64,000 nucleotides of DNA from Nitrososphaerota archaeon (lineage in GTDB: Archaea > Thermoproteota > Nitrososphaeria > Nitrososphaerales > UBA183), in contig JAFMAA010000002.1 of assembly GCA_029785235.1 (NCBI GenBank), positions 186,001 through 250,000 on the forward strand, in the 5' to 3' direction. The translations under genes and the position numbers were made by a program. The notes under the pieces were generated by a model that did no database searches, had not been told where the DNA came from, and saw nothing but the letters and a program-made list of their open reading frames with translations. Of the stretch, positions 42,070 through 48,643 are shown piece by piece. The first letter of the stretch is position 1. Every line of letters begins with the position of its first letter.

Positions 42070-42144
42070 GGGCACGTGGTGAAACCAGGTCATCATGCCC
42101 GGCCTGATATGCGGGGGTTGAGCGTTCAAATCGCTCCGTGCCTA
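42070..42144 (+). tRNA. probable tRNA-Ile(GAT)
   Basis: Acceptor GGGCACG/CGTGCCT with a G-T first pair, discriminator A, T arm GAGCG/TTCAAAT/CGCTC normal. The anticodon arm CCGGC/CTGATAT/GCGGG has a central G-G mismatch, and the D arm can fold in more than one register. No CCA. Identity less certain than for the neighbours. Confidence 0.55.
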
Positions 42145-42195
42145 CTCTGATTCTTGTCGACGAATTTCGTCGACAGTGTCGACGTCGATGCTTGT

Positions 42196-42290
42196 GGGCG
42201 CGCAGCACGATTGGTCGTGCATCCGTCTTATACGGCAGGTCTACTGCCTGAGTCAGCGGAAGATTGCGGGATCGAAACCAGCCGCGCCTA
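42196..42290 (+). tRNA. tRNA-Ile(TAT) with 22-base intron
   Basis: Acceptor GGGCGCG/CGCGCCT, D arm GCAC/GTGC, anticodon stem TCCGT/GCGGA, T loop ATCGAAA. The intron is 42233-42254. CTTA pairs with TGAG between three-base bulges TAC and TCA, an exact bulge-helix-bulge, placing the cut at 37/38 and leaving loop CTTATAA. The anticodon UAU would read AUA, which most archaea read with a modified CAU tRNA. Confidence 0.87.
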
Positions 42291-42347
42291 TCTTTGAAAG
42301 TCAATGCTGCAACATGTCTGTTATAACTGACTCAATACTTTCGATGT

Positions 42348-42797
42348 ATGGAGAACTCATTCTGTGCAATGTGCGGTAAGGCCGAACGCACAAATGGGTC
42401 GTACTGTAAGAAATGTCACTCGAAGCGTCAAACAGAGTGGGTTAGAAAACGGTCAGCAGCTGATTCCAAGTTCAGACTTCAACTCAATGAGAAGAAACGT
42501 ATATGGCGAATGAAACACCCGGATAGACTTCGTGAAATCCAGCGGCGTTCTGTCCTCAAAAACAAATATGGTCTGACAGAAGAACAATATGCCGAGCTTG
42601 TAAAGAAACAGAAGGGACTATGTGTACTGTGTTGCTTGCCACTTGTAGGACGCATAGATGTCGATCATAACCACAAGACAGGCGAGGTAAGGGGCATAAC
42701 CCACCAGTCTTGTAACATGATCATTGGCGCGGTCCATGACAACCATGAGGTCCTCTTTCAGATTGCGAAATCCCTTGCTAGATTGAACAGAGAGTAG
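42348..42797 (+). CDS. HNH nuclease, Endo VII type, inside the tRNA cluster
   Basis: N-terminal zinc knuckles FCAMCGKAE and YCKKCHSKRQ; C-terminal Endo VII module YGLTEEQYAELVKKQKGLCV, RIDVDHNHKTGEVRG, SCNMIIGAVHDN. It is only distantly similar to the HNH protein at 7004. It lies between tRNA-Ile(TAT) and tRNA-Arg(CCT) and is visibly more A+T rich than its surroundings, as expected for a mobile free-standing nuclease inserted among tRNAs. ATG 42348. Confidence 0.85.
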   Translation: MENSFCAMCGKAERTNGSYCKKCHSKRQTEWVRKRSAADSKFRLQLNEKKRIWRMKHPDRLREIQRRSVLKNKYGLTEEQYAELVKKQKGLCVLCCLPLVGRIDVDHNHKTGEVRGITHQSCNMIIGAVHDNHEVLFQIAKSLARLNRE

Positions 42798-42812
42798 GCC
42801 AACTATTCTGAT

Positions 42813-42886
42813 GGGCCTGTAGTGTAGCTGGATAACATAGCCCCCTCCTAAGGGGCAGATCGCGGGTCCAAGTCCTGTCAGACCCT
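42813..42886 (+). tRNA. tRNA-Arg(CCT)
   Basis: Acceptor GGGCCTG/CAGACCC with one C-A mismatch; D arm GTGT/ACAT; anticodon arm GCCCC/CTCCTAA/GGGGC; T arm GCGGG/TCCAAGT/CCTGT. T33 present. Discriminator T; no CCA. Confidence 0.85.
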
Positions 42887-42895
42887 TTCGCTCAT

Positions 42896-42983
42896 GGTCC
42901 TTTCGTCTAGCTTGGACAGGACTCCACCCCTCTATCGGAGAGGAGGATAGGTGGGAACGCCGGATCGAAGCCGGCAAGGATCT
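42896..42983 (+). tRNA. tRNA-Arg(TCT) with 14-base intron, C33
   Basis: Acceptor GGTCCTT/AAGGATC; anticodon stem CCACC/GGTGG; T arm GCCGG/ATCGAAG/CCGGC. CCTC pairs with GAGG between bulges TAT and ATA, putting the intron at 42935-42948. The mature loop is CCTCTAA, so position 33 is C. Discriminator T; no CCA. Confidence 0.82.
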
Positions 42984-43022
42984 TCTCGTTTCATGTTAAA
43001 TTATTACATTAGCGCATACTGC

Positions 43023-43421
43023 GTGAACTCGGGTACAAGACGCGCCATCTTCTTTTCTCAAATGATTGGTGTGGGGCTCGTCGCCCAGCTGCTCGGGATA
43101 GGGGACGTAAGCTGGTATGTGATAGGGGGGTTCGTGTGGGAAGTCTCAGGCAGTCGGTTCGCTATCATCTCGGTAGCCATCGGTACCGTGTTCAACTTCA
43201 ACATCGTTTACGTTGTGTATAGGACGGTCATTGCGACAGAGGGGTCATTCGAGGGATTGCTGACAGCATGGGGGATTCCGTTTCCCGTTGTTGTATATGG
43301 CTTAGCATGCGCTATTCCAATCTTATGCTACGAGTACATGGCCATGAGGTCGTCGAAGCGTGCAGCTCAAGCGATATTGAAGCGGCTCAAGCGTCCGACC
43401 GACCCTGATGTAAGCTCCTGA
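43023..43421 (+). CDS. small membrane protein, about 132 aa
   Basis: Three hydrophobic segments (SQMIGVGLVAQLLGIG; FAIISVAIGTVFNFNIVYVV; WGIPFPVVVYGLACAIPIL) and a basic C-terminal helix. GTG 43023 is preferred over the upstream ATG at 42993, because GTTAAATTA at 42995-43003 is the likely TATA box and would overlap that ATG. It stands between two tRNA-Arg genes. Function unknown. Confidence 0.6.
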   Translation: MNSGTRRAIFFSQMIGVGLVAQLLGIGDVSWYVIGGFVWEVSGSRFAIISVAIGTVFNFNIVYVVYRTVIATEGSFEGLLTAWGIPFPVVVYGLACAIPILCYEYMAMRSSKRAAQAILKRLKRPTDPDVSS

Positions 43422-43464
43422 ACTGTGCTCCCGGTCTCCGGCAAGTGCCGTCGGTTTTACTGTT

Positions 43465-43585
43465 GCCCCCGTAGCATCAATTGGATAGATGGGCCGCCTT
43501 CGACGACTCTCTGGTTGGAGAGCTCTCTGATTAGGGAGGTGGAGAGAGCGGCAGGTTGCGAGATCGAGGCTTGCCGGGGGCTCCA
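43465..43585 (+). tRNA. tRNA-Arg(TCG) with 43-base intron
   Basis: Acceptor GCCCCCG/CGGGGGC, discriminator T, CCA encoded. Anticodon stem GCCGC/GCGGC; CTTC pairs with GGAG between bulges GAC and AGA, so the intron is 43504-43546 and the mature loop CTTCGAA. T arm GCGAG/ATCGAGG/CTTGC. The intron has its own hairpin CTCTC/TGGTTG/GAGAG. Confidence 0.87.
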
Positions 43586-43633
43586 TCCTCACGGCCGCTT
43601 AAATCGACACGAGCGCCAGATTATCGATGTAAT

Positions 43634-44011
43634 GTGGGACGTGTCTCGTGGGTTGTGGAGGCATTCAACCTGAACAAGCGACCATATCTTGCAATTGTGG
43701 AAAAGAAGGGAAAACATGTAAGCGTGGAAGTCATATCTCGCCTGCATGAGAAGCGCGGGGAAGACGAACCAGGAGATGAGCGATGGCACTTCTGCGTCGC
43801 TACGTTCAATGATGACGTTCCTGACGGCACAGTTCTGAAGGCCAGGGAATCGGCCCCCCGCGGAAAGCCAAGGGCAATCATCACCTACTATGTCGTCACG
43901 TGGCTGGGGCCGAGAAGGGTGCCGTACAAGAGTGCCATGAAGCTGGCAGCCATGGACATTGGAATGCGGGAGCAGCAGGTCATACGCGAACCCAGGCCAG
44001 ACCCTGCGTAG
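43634..44011 (+). CDS. hypothetical protein, 125 aa
   Basis: GTG 43634 lies about 30 bases after CTTAAATCG, so an upstream extension over the tRNA-Arg gene is rejected. Sequence is basic and beta-rich (KRPYLAIVEKKGKHVSVEVI, RWHFCVATFNDD), with AIITYYVVTWLGPRRVPYKS near the end. No family recognised; a nucleic-acid-binding role would fit the composition but is a guess. Confidence 0.55.
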   Translation: MGRVSWVVEAFNLNKRPYLAIVEKKGKHVSVEVISRLHEKRGEDEPGDERWHFCVATFNDDVPDGTVLKARESAPRGKPRAIITYYVVTWLGPRRVPYKSAMKLAAMDIGMREQQVIREPRPDPA

Positions 44012-44085
44012 TATCATTCACTGTTCTCAAGAGTTTACGTTCTGAAGTTTGCGACTGGCTTGCATAACAAACATTCGTATTGCCT

Positions 44086-44158
44086 GCCTTGCTAGCTCAA
44101 TTGGGAGAGCGCCATGCTGAAGACATGGTTGTTGTAGGTCCGAGTCCTACGCAAGGCA
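44086..44158 (+). tRNA. tRNA-Phe(GAA)
   Basis: Acceptor GCCTTGC/GCAAGGC, D arm GCTC/GAGC, anticodon arm CCATG/CTGAAGA/CATGG, T arm GTAGG/TCCGAGT/CCTAC. Discriminator A; no CCA. Fully paired. Confidence 0.93.
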
Positions 44159-44193
44159 CTTGCGTTAAATAAATGGCGTGACTGTCTCATACA

Positions 44194-44307
44194 GTCTCGG
44201 GGTGGGTGCCGATGGGCAAACCGCCTCAGGGCGACAATTCCACCGGCGGGGTCTGGGGGCCCTATCAACCCTCCACGGATGGCAGGTCCGTGCAAGAAGA
44301 CCCCGAC
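44194..44307 (+). ncRNA. candidate structured RNA B
   Basis: GTTAAATAA at 44164 predicts a start near 44194. TCGGGGT (44197) pairs with ACCCCGA (44300); inside are CGCC/TCAG/GGCG and ACGGA/TGGCAGG/TCCGT. No box lies directly before tRNA-Gly at 44383, so the RNA is probably the leader of a transcript that also carries tRNA-Gly and tRNA-Val. Not recognisable as 5S, SRP or RNase P RNA. Confidence 0.4.
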
Positions 44308-44382
44308 GAAGCTTAACGCTGCGCCGCCGGCCTCCTGGGGGGCTGGTGGCGTCCTCGAGACTCACGACCCAGGAGTCACAGT

Positions 44383-44459
44383 GCAGCCGTCGTCTAGTGG
44401 CCCAAGACGCGAGATTGCCAATCTCGAGATCCCGCGTTCGAATCGCGGCGGCTGCACCA
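44383..44459 (+). tRNA. tRNA-Gly(GCC)
   Basis: Acceptor GCAGCCG/CGGCTGC, discriminator A, CCA encoded. Anticodon arm CGAGA/TTGCCAA/TCTCG; T arm CCGCG/TTCGAAT/CGCGG. Canonical. Confidence 0.95.
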
Positions 44460-44469
44460 TAATTCTTGC

Positions 44470-44546
44470 GCCTCCGTGGTCTAGTGTTCTACGACGCTGC
44501 CTTGACACGGCAGAGGTCGGGGGTCAGAATCCTCCCGGAGGCACCA
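44470..44546 (+). tRNA. tRNA-Val(GAC)
   Basis: Acceptor GCCTCCG/CGGAGGC, discriminator A, CCA encoded. Anticodon arm CTGCC/TTGACAC/GGCAG. T stem GGGGG/CCTCC with loop TCAGAAT, so the nearly universal C56 is A. Confidence 0.9.
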
Positions 44547-44589
44547 ATTTCCGCTTAGTGGCTTAAATGCTCCCTCGGTCGTAATTAGT

Positions 44590-45792
44590 GTGACCGCCTA
44601 TCAACGGTCCGACGAGCGAGATCCCGCGAGTGTCGCTCGCCAAACCACCGTTGAAGGGTTCGAGGCGGGTCACGTTTATGTTATCAAAGCGATAGAGGAG
44701 GCGATGAAGGCCAAGCCCGTCGTCGTTGTCGAAGTAGCTGGCGGCTCGGCGAGCGGCAAAACCACGTTCGCAAAGGCCCTGGTGTCCAGGTTTGGGGCGA
44801 AACTGATCCCACAAGACGACTACTATCGTGGGATTACTTGGATGAAGGCGAACGCGCCCAGTGGCCAGGAGTTCAACTTCGACCAGCCGGAAGTGTTCAA
44901 CCTGGAGCTCCTCGCCGAGCACCTTGGCGCGCTCGCCGACGGCAGGCCAGTAGAGAAGCCGGTGTACGACTACAAACAGGGGGAGAGCCCCAACCGGGAA
45001 ATGGTCACACCATCGAGGGTGCTGGTGGTCGAAGGGCTCTTCGCTCTGTATGGGCCGATGAAGGGGGTGGGGGACCTGAAGGTGTTCGTTGACGTCGCCC
45101 CGCACGGCAGGCTGATCAGGAGGATGATGCGCGACATCAAGAGGACGTCGTGGGACGCAAAGACGATACTGTCATACTGTCTTGACGTTGTGGAGCCGAT
45201 GTATGAGAGGTACATCGCGCCGGAGAAGGCAGAGGCAGACGTGGTCGTCATCAACGACTATGATCCGGCGAAGGAGGCAGACAGGGCGATACTCAGCGAG
45301 GTCCAGGTCAAATACCGCGTGGACGACGCGGCGAAGGCGAGAACAGCGATAGAGCGGCTAGGAGGCGCCTTCATATCAGATTCGACGCAGTTTGACACGT
45401 ACTTCACGCCGAGGAAGGGCGCGGCAGACCGCGAGACCGTCAGGTTGAGAAGCGAGAACGACGCCGTCGTGTTCACGTACAAGGGCCCCAACGACGGCAA
45501 GACGGTGAGCCGGAGGCCGAGCTTCATAGTCCAACTCGATGGCGACGTCAGCGACCAGCTGGCACGGATGTACAAGGAACAGGTCCGCATAGACAAGGAG
45601 AGGACCTTCTACACTCTGAACGGGATGATAGTCACGGTAGACGTCGTGGTCGCCGACTTCAAGCTCCTCGGGACCTTCATAGAGGCGCAGCTGCCAAGAC
45701 CTGAGCTAGCGCCAGAACTTGACGGCCTCAGAGACGCCCTCAAGCTCGGGGCTCCGATCACGAAGTCGTACCTGGAACTCGCAACAGAATAG
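44590..45792 (+). CDS. uridine-kinase-like P-loop kinase fused to CYTH domain
   Basis: Residues 1-225: phosphoribulokinase/uridine kinase fold with Walker A GGSASGKTTF, IPQDDYYRGI, DQPEVFNLELL and VLVVEGLFAL. Residues 230-400: CYTH-type triphosphate tunnel (VQVKYRVDDAA, TYFTPRKGA, ETVRLRSENDAV, FTYKGPN). The pair suggests phosphorylation of a nucleoside or sugar combined with triphosphate binding or hydrolysis. GTG 44590 lies about 27 bases after CTTAAATG. Both domains look intact. Confidence 0.85.
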   Translation: MTAYQRSDERDPASVARQTTVEGFEAGHVYVIKAIEEAMKAKPVVVVEVAGGSASGKTTFAKALVSRFGAKLIPQDDYYRGITWMKANAPSGQEFNFDQPEVFNLELLAEHLGALADGRPVEKPVYDYKQGESPNREMVTPSRVLVVEGLFALYGPMKGVGDLKVFVDVAPHGRLIRRMMRDIKRTSWDAKTILSYCLDVVEPMYERYIAPEKAEADVVVINDYDPAKEADRAILSEVQVKYRVDDAAKARTAIERLGGAFISDSTQFDTYFTPRKGAADRETVRLRSENDAVVFTYKGPNDGKTVSRRPSFIVQLDGDVSDQLARMYKEQVRIDKERTFYTLNGMIVTVDVVVADFKLLGTFIEAQLPRPELAPELDGLRDALKLGAPITKSYLELATE

Positions 45793-45799
45793 CGCCCGC

Positions 45800-45870
45800 G
45801 CAGCGATCCGTCAATGGCAGGCCGCCAGCCTTCCAAGTTGGTAATGCGGGTTCGACTCCCGCTCGCTGCA
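45800..45870 (+). tRNA. tRNA-Gly(TCC)
   Basis: Acceptor GCAGCGA/TCGCTGC, anticodon arm CCAGC/CTTCCAA/GTTGG, T arm GCGGG/TTCGACT/CCCGC. Discriminator A, no CCA. Starts eight bases after the kinase stop and may be cotranscribed with it. Confidence 0.9.
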
Positions 45871-45882
45871 CTTACAATGATT

Positions 45883-46050
45883 TCAGTAACAACTCAAAAA
45901 CTGTAGCATTCGATTGTAGGTCTCTATGTAGGGTTCCACAGAAGCTACGATTTTCTGGTACCTATCAACGACATGAATGATTCTTACAGTGCGGGCATCT
46001 ACGGCCCGCAGCAGAGCTCTGTACTCAGCTTCCAGATTCTCCTTCTTCAC
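45883..46050 (-). CDS. small coiled-coil protein, 55 aa
   Basis: The GTG start overlaps the stop of the upstream gene (GTGA) and is preceded by GGGGAGGAGGG, a strong ribosome-binding site. The product is one helical hairpin (KKENLEAEYRALLRAVDART, DRYQKIVASVEPYIETYNRM). Function unknown; coupled to the 69-residue protein before it. Confidence 0.6.
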   Translation of the reverse strand: MKKENLEAEYRALLRAVDARTVRIIHVVDRYQKIVASVEPYIETYNRMLQFLSCY

Positions 46051-46256
46051 ACCCTTACCCTCCTCCCCTCGGTCTTCTTCTTGTCCCAAACATTACAATG
46101 CCCGCCCTGGTTATGCTTCTGCTTCATCTTGCGCCGCCCATCCTGCCACTTCAAGTCGTCGTCGAGTTCCTCATATGGCAACGGAGGTAAGAGGGCACCG
46201 TCACAGACGAGTTCAACGTACCGGTAATCTATTGGAGCTCTCTTGGCGGTACCCAT
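46047..46256 (-). CDS. small basic protein, 69 aa
   Basis: ATG 46256 lies about 25 bases after CCTTAAAGG on the minus strand. N-terminal half is hydrophobic and acidic (IDYRYVELVCDGALLPPLPY); the C-terminal half is very basic (WQDGRRKMKQKHNQGGHCNV, KKKTEGRRVRV), suggesting RNA or DNA binding. First gene of a two-gene operon close to the tRNA cluster. Confidence 0.6.
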   Translation of the reverse strand: MGTAKRAPIDYRYVELVCDGALLPPLPYEELDDDLKWQDGRRKMKQKHNQGGHCNVWDKKKTEGRRVRV

Positions 46257-46413
46257 GATACAATAACAACCATGACCCTTTAAGGGGGTGTGAGTATCCA
46301 AACTCATTATTCTCAATCAAAGACCACGTATGTGACGAAGAGTACCAGTAAACCCGGTCATTCTCTACAAACTAGGTCTTGGGACTTCAATAAAATACAC
46401 GTCAGTTTGCGAT

Positions 46414-46492
46414 GATGGCTTGCCAGAGCCTGGCCTATTGGGCGGGTCTGCAAAACCCGATTCCGTGCGTTCAAATCGCACAGCCATCTCCA
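46414..46492 (+). tRNA. tRNA-Cys(GCA)
   Basis: Acceptor GATGGCT/AGCCATC, discriminator T (the expected U73 of Cys), CCA encoded. Anticodon arm CGGGT/CTGCAAA/ACCCG; T arm GTGCG/TTCAAAT/CGCAC. Confidence 0.92.
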
Positions 46493-46494
46493 CT

Positions 46495-46572
46495 GTCCGT
46501 GTCGTCCAGTCCGGCCAAGGATATTCGGCCTTCAACCGAAAGACGCGTGTTCAAATCACGCCACGGACGCCA
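46495..46572 (+). tRNA. tRNA-Glu(TTC), C33
   Basis: Acceptor GTCCGTG/CACGGAC, discriminator G, CCA encoded. Anticodon arm TTCGG/CCTTCAA/CCGAA, so position 33 is C. T arm GCGTG/TTCAAAT/CACGC normal. Confidence 0.9.
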
Positions 46573-46573
46573 T

Positions 46574-46645
46574 GCCGGCGTGGTGTAGCGGCAAGCATCG
46601 CGGGTCCTCAACCCGCAGACCTGGATTCGAGTTCCAGCACCGGCA
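46574..46645 (+). tRNA. tRNA-Glu(CTC), C33
   Basis: Acceptor GCCGGCG/CACCGGC with one C-A mismatch. Anticodon arm GCGGG/TCCTCAA/CCCGC, again C33. T arm CTGGA/TTCGAGT/TCCAG normal. Discriminator A; no CCA. It starts two bases after the preceding tRNA-Glu. Confidence 0.88.
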
Positions 46646-46651
46646 CTTGCG

Positions 46652-46873
46652 ATGAGCAAAACATGCGAATTCTGCACGAAGACAGCGACTCACTGGATGG
46701 ACCTCCATATCCCATTCTATCCGACGGGGACTGAGTGGGAGAACGTGTATGGCATGGACTTCATAGCCCTCTACGGGCTCGTTCACGTATGCGAGGACCA
46801 CTTCTGGGATGTGCTCATCGCCCAGGAGCTACCGTGGGTCGCTCCCCCTTTTGTTTGCGTGCGATACGGCTAG
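46652..46873 (+). CDS. small zinc-binding-like protein, 73 aa
   Basis: CEFCTKTATHW and HVCEDHFWDV give a CxxC...H and C..H arrangement typical of a small zinc fold. No membrane segment. It begins seven bases after tRNA-Glu(CTC), with no promoter of its own visible, so it may be translated from the tRNA transcript. Function unknown. Confidence 0.6.
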   Translation: MSKTCEFCTKTATHWMDLHIPFYPTGTEWENVYGMDFIALYGLVHVCEDHFWDVLIAQELPWVAPPFVCVRYG

Positions 46874-47000
46874 CGTCTCGCGAAGCGCAGGCCGACGACA
46901 GGGCTATCACTGCTGAGCCCGCTATCATCAGGCCAAACACCTTGCTACTAGAAATCTTCACGCCATATCGCTCCGTTCAGGCATTAAACGGGCAATATGT

Positions 47001-47029
47001 CATACTGTCATACCGGCATACTGTCATAC
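47001..47029 (+). repeat. 13-base direct repeat, two copies
   Basis: CATACTGTCATAC occurs at 47001-47013 and 47017-47029, period 16. Similar partial sequence flanks it (GCAATATGT before, ACGCATATACAC after). Iteron-like spacing, but no replication initiator gene is adjacent. The rest of 46874-47119 shows no gene. Confidence 0.5.
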
Positions 47030-47119
47030 ACGCATATACACAACATGAGAGCATGCCTGGCCCAAGACCTCCCGACCCCGAGGGGCCTGCCGTTATTAGC
47101 ACAGCCGTAACTCACTTGC

Positions 47120-47405
47120 ATGAAGGAAAGACCCCCCGAATTGGTCCTGACTGGCACCTTCGTTTTGGTGACACCGAGCCCCATGGGCCCCGCCGCCGTC
47201 CTGATGGCCCCCTTCCGCGGCAGTTGCGGCTCTCAGGGCCCTCACGGACAACCCCATGTTCGTTCTTGGCGGGGGAGGAGTCTGCGCTCGGCTCTTCCTG
47301 GGCGACTACCCCGAATGGCTGACTGGTAGCGTTGCAGGCTTCTTCGGTCAGCATCGTCTTGGTCTTCGCTATCTTCACGGCAACGGCTTTGCTCTGAGTT
47401 CTTGA
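47120..47405 (+). pseudogene. small hydrophobic protein gene with apparent frameshift
   Basis: CGTTATTAG about 27 bases upstream fits a leaderless ATG 47120. The first frame (ELVLTGTFVLVTP, MGPAAVLMAPFR) becomes unlike protein near 47212, where a run CCCCC occurs. A different frame from about 47215 is protein-like to its stop at 47405 (ALTDNPMFVLGGGGVCARLF, GDYPEWLTGSVAGFFGQHRL). Either a recent frameshift, a sequencing error, or programmed slippage. Family unknown. Confidence 0.4.
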
Positions 47406-47454
47406 TCAACGATGCCAATCAAGACGGCCTCAGCCGCTAACGCGCCCATCTCCC

Positions 47455-47463
47455 GTTAAATAC
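47455..47463 (+). promoter_or_regulatory. TATA box of structured RNA C
   Basis: GTTAAATAC is centred 26 bases before 47485, the first base of the closing stem of RNA C. Confidence 0.65.
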
Positions 47464-47484
47464 TATCCGCCCCCTCTATCTCTC

Positions 47485-47736
47485 GGCTACACGCACCGGT
47501 CAAGGGCAAGAACCACCTGGAGAATCACTCCCCAGAGGCGCTGGCACAGCGAGCATGGGTGCAGGGAAGCCCGGGCAGACGGGGTCGCGAACGAGCACCA
47601 GAGCGGGGCACCCGCAGTGCGACCGAGTCTGTACAGCATCCCCAGGCGCGGCAGGCGAGCCTGCTCCTCGAAAGAGGGAAGCGGAGATCGGCGTCGGTGC
47701 AAACCCGCAAGACCATGCGGGCGCTCAAGTGTAGCC
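47485..47736 (+). ncRNA. candidate structured RNA C, about 250 bases
   Basis: The ends pair: GGCTACAC with GTGTAGCC, then GCACCG (47493) with CGGTGC (47695). A long rod follows: GGGTGC/GCATCC, CAGAC/GTCTG, GGTCGC/GCGACC, capped by GCGGG/GCA/CCCGC. Side hairpins are CCTC/GAAA/GAGG, GCAGG/CGAG/CCTGC and CCCGCA/TGCGGG. TATA box in place and TTCTTTT after the 3' end. It lacks the conserved RNase P core and the SRP GGAAG-type loop. Confidence 0.6.
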
Positions 47737-47926
47737 AGTTCTTTTCACCTTCTACATTTGGCAGCCCTGATTATGATCATCCACGCCAGGATATATGTTA
47801 TCATAAACTGGAGATTATGAAAACAAGCCGCGTTCCATGTCCTTGGGAATGCGAAGCACCAAGCATGGTGCTACAGGAGGCGGGTTATGTAGTCGTTTAT
47901 TAACTTGGTATTGGATCAGACACTGA

Positions 47927-48193
47927 ATGGAAGGCGAAGACTGCGCTGTACGACCACCTGGGATGACCATGACCGATGAGGAATACCACAGCATGGTTGC
48001 CCTGGAACAGGAGGCGGATGTAGAGCGTGAAATGGCCGATGATTACCCCCAGCACCGCGATGGCATCAGAGAGGAGCTCAGGATTTTTCTCCGGGCGTTT
48101 CATGTCCCCGAGAAGCAGGGCGCCGCCATCGACCCCTTCGATATCACCGACCTACAACTGGCCGAGATGCTGACGGACAACTGGAAGAGATAG
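47927..48193 (+). CDS. hypothetical acidic protein, 88 aa
   Basis: Mostly helical, acidic (DEEYHSMVALEQEADVEREM), without cysteine pairs or membrane segments. CGTTTATTAAC lies about 28 bases before ATG 47927. It ends one base before the next gene's GTG, so the two form an operon. No family recognised. Confidence 0.6.
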   Translation: MEGEDCAVRPPGMTMTDEEYHSMVALEQEADVEREMADDYPQHRDGIREELRIFLRAFHVPEKQGAAIDPFDITDLQLAEMLTDNWKR

Positions 48194-48643
48194 GTGGAAG
48201 CTGTGCCTACCAGCGCTGAAATATTTGACCAGGTTCGGAGCGCGATGGCCAACATGGCCGACGACCTCTTCGACGACTACATCGACTACTTGGTGAACAA
48301 CGGTTATCTCAATAGGATTGGCAATAAGACACAACCTACCCCCAAGTTCGCAGAACTAACAATCCATGTGGTGAAGAAAGCCGGCACGAAGGTGCTCAAA
48401 GGCAGAGGGCTGGATTACCCAGTAGCTGTTATGATGGGAATACACATGGTAAGAGGCGACAAGGTAACTGTGCGGGAAGAGGACATCGTCGAGATGGGAC
48501 GCGTCGCACTCGCAGTCTACTTTGTACTATTGGATAGTTTTCGCGGCAAGTTCGACAGGTTCGTCGGCAACATACTGGACCCATTGATCGGTGACGCTTT
48601 CGCAGCGGGATTGCTCGAGACCCTGCGCAACGGAAGCCCCTGA
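48194..48643 (+). CDS. hypothetical protein, 149 aa
   Basis: GTG start directly after the preceding stop. Helical throughout, with a hydrophobic stretch near residues 110-125 (MGRVALAVYFVLLDSF) and an amphipathic end (DPLIGDAFAAGLLETLRN) that might contact a membrane or form a pore-like helix. No known family. Cotranslation with the acidic 88-residue protein suggests a pair that acts together. Confidence 0.6.
   Translation: MEAVPTSAEIFDQVRSAMANMADDLFDDYIDYLVNNGYLNRIGNKTQPTPKFAELTIHVVKKAGTKVLKGRGLDYPVAVMMGIHMVRGDKVTVREEDIVEMGRVALAVYFVLLDSFRGKFDRFVGNILDPLIGDAFAAGLLETLRNGSP

Noticed and set aside
44178..44566. Open frames across the tRNA-Gly and tRNA-Val genes
   Set aside because: They run through tRNA genes and have tRNA-derived composition.
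46735..47322. Long plus-strand open frame over the zinc-protein gene and downstream DNA
   Set aside because: Arg/Pro/Ser-rich shadow of G+C-rich sequence with no promoter-spaced start; it overlaps a better-supported gene.
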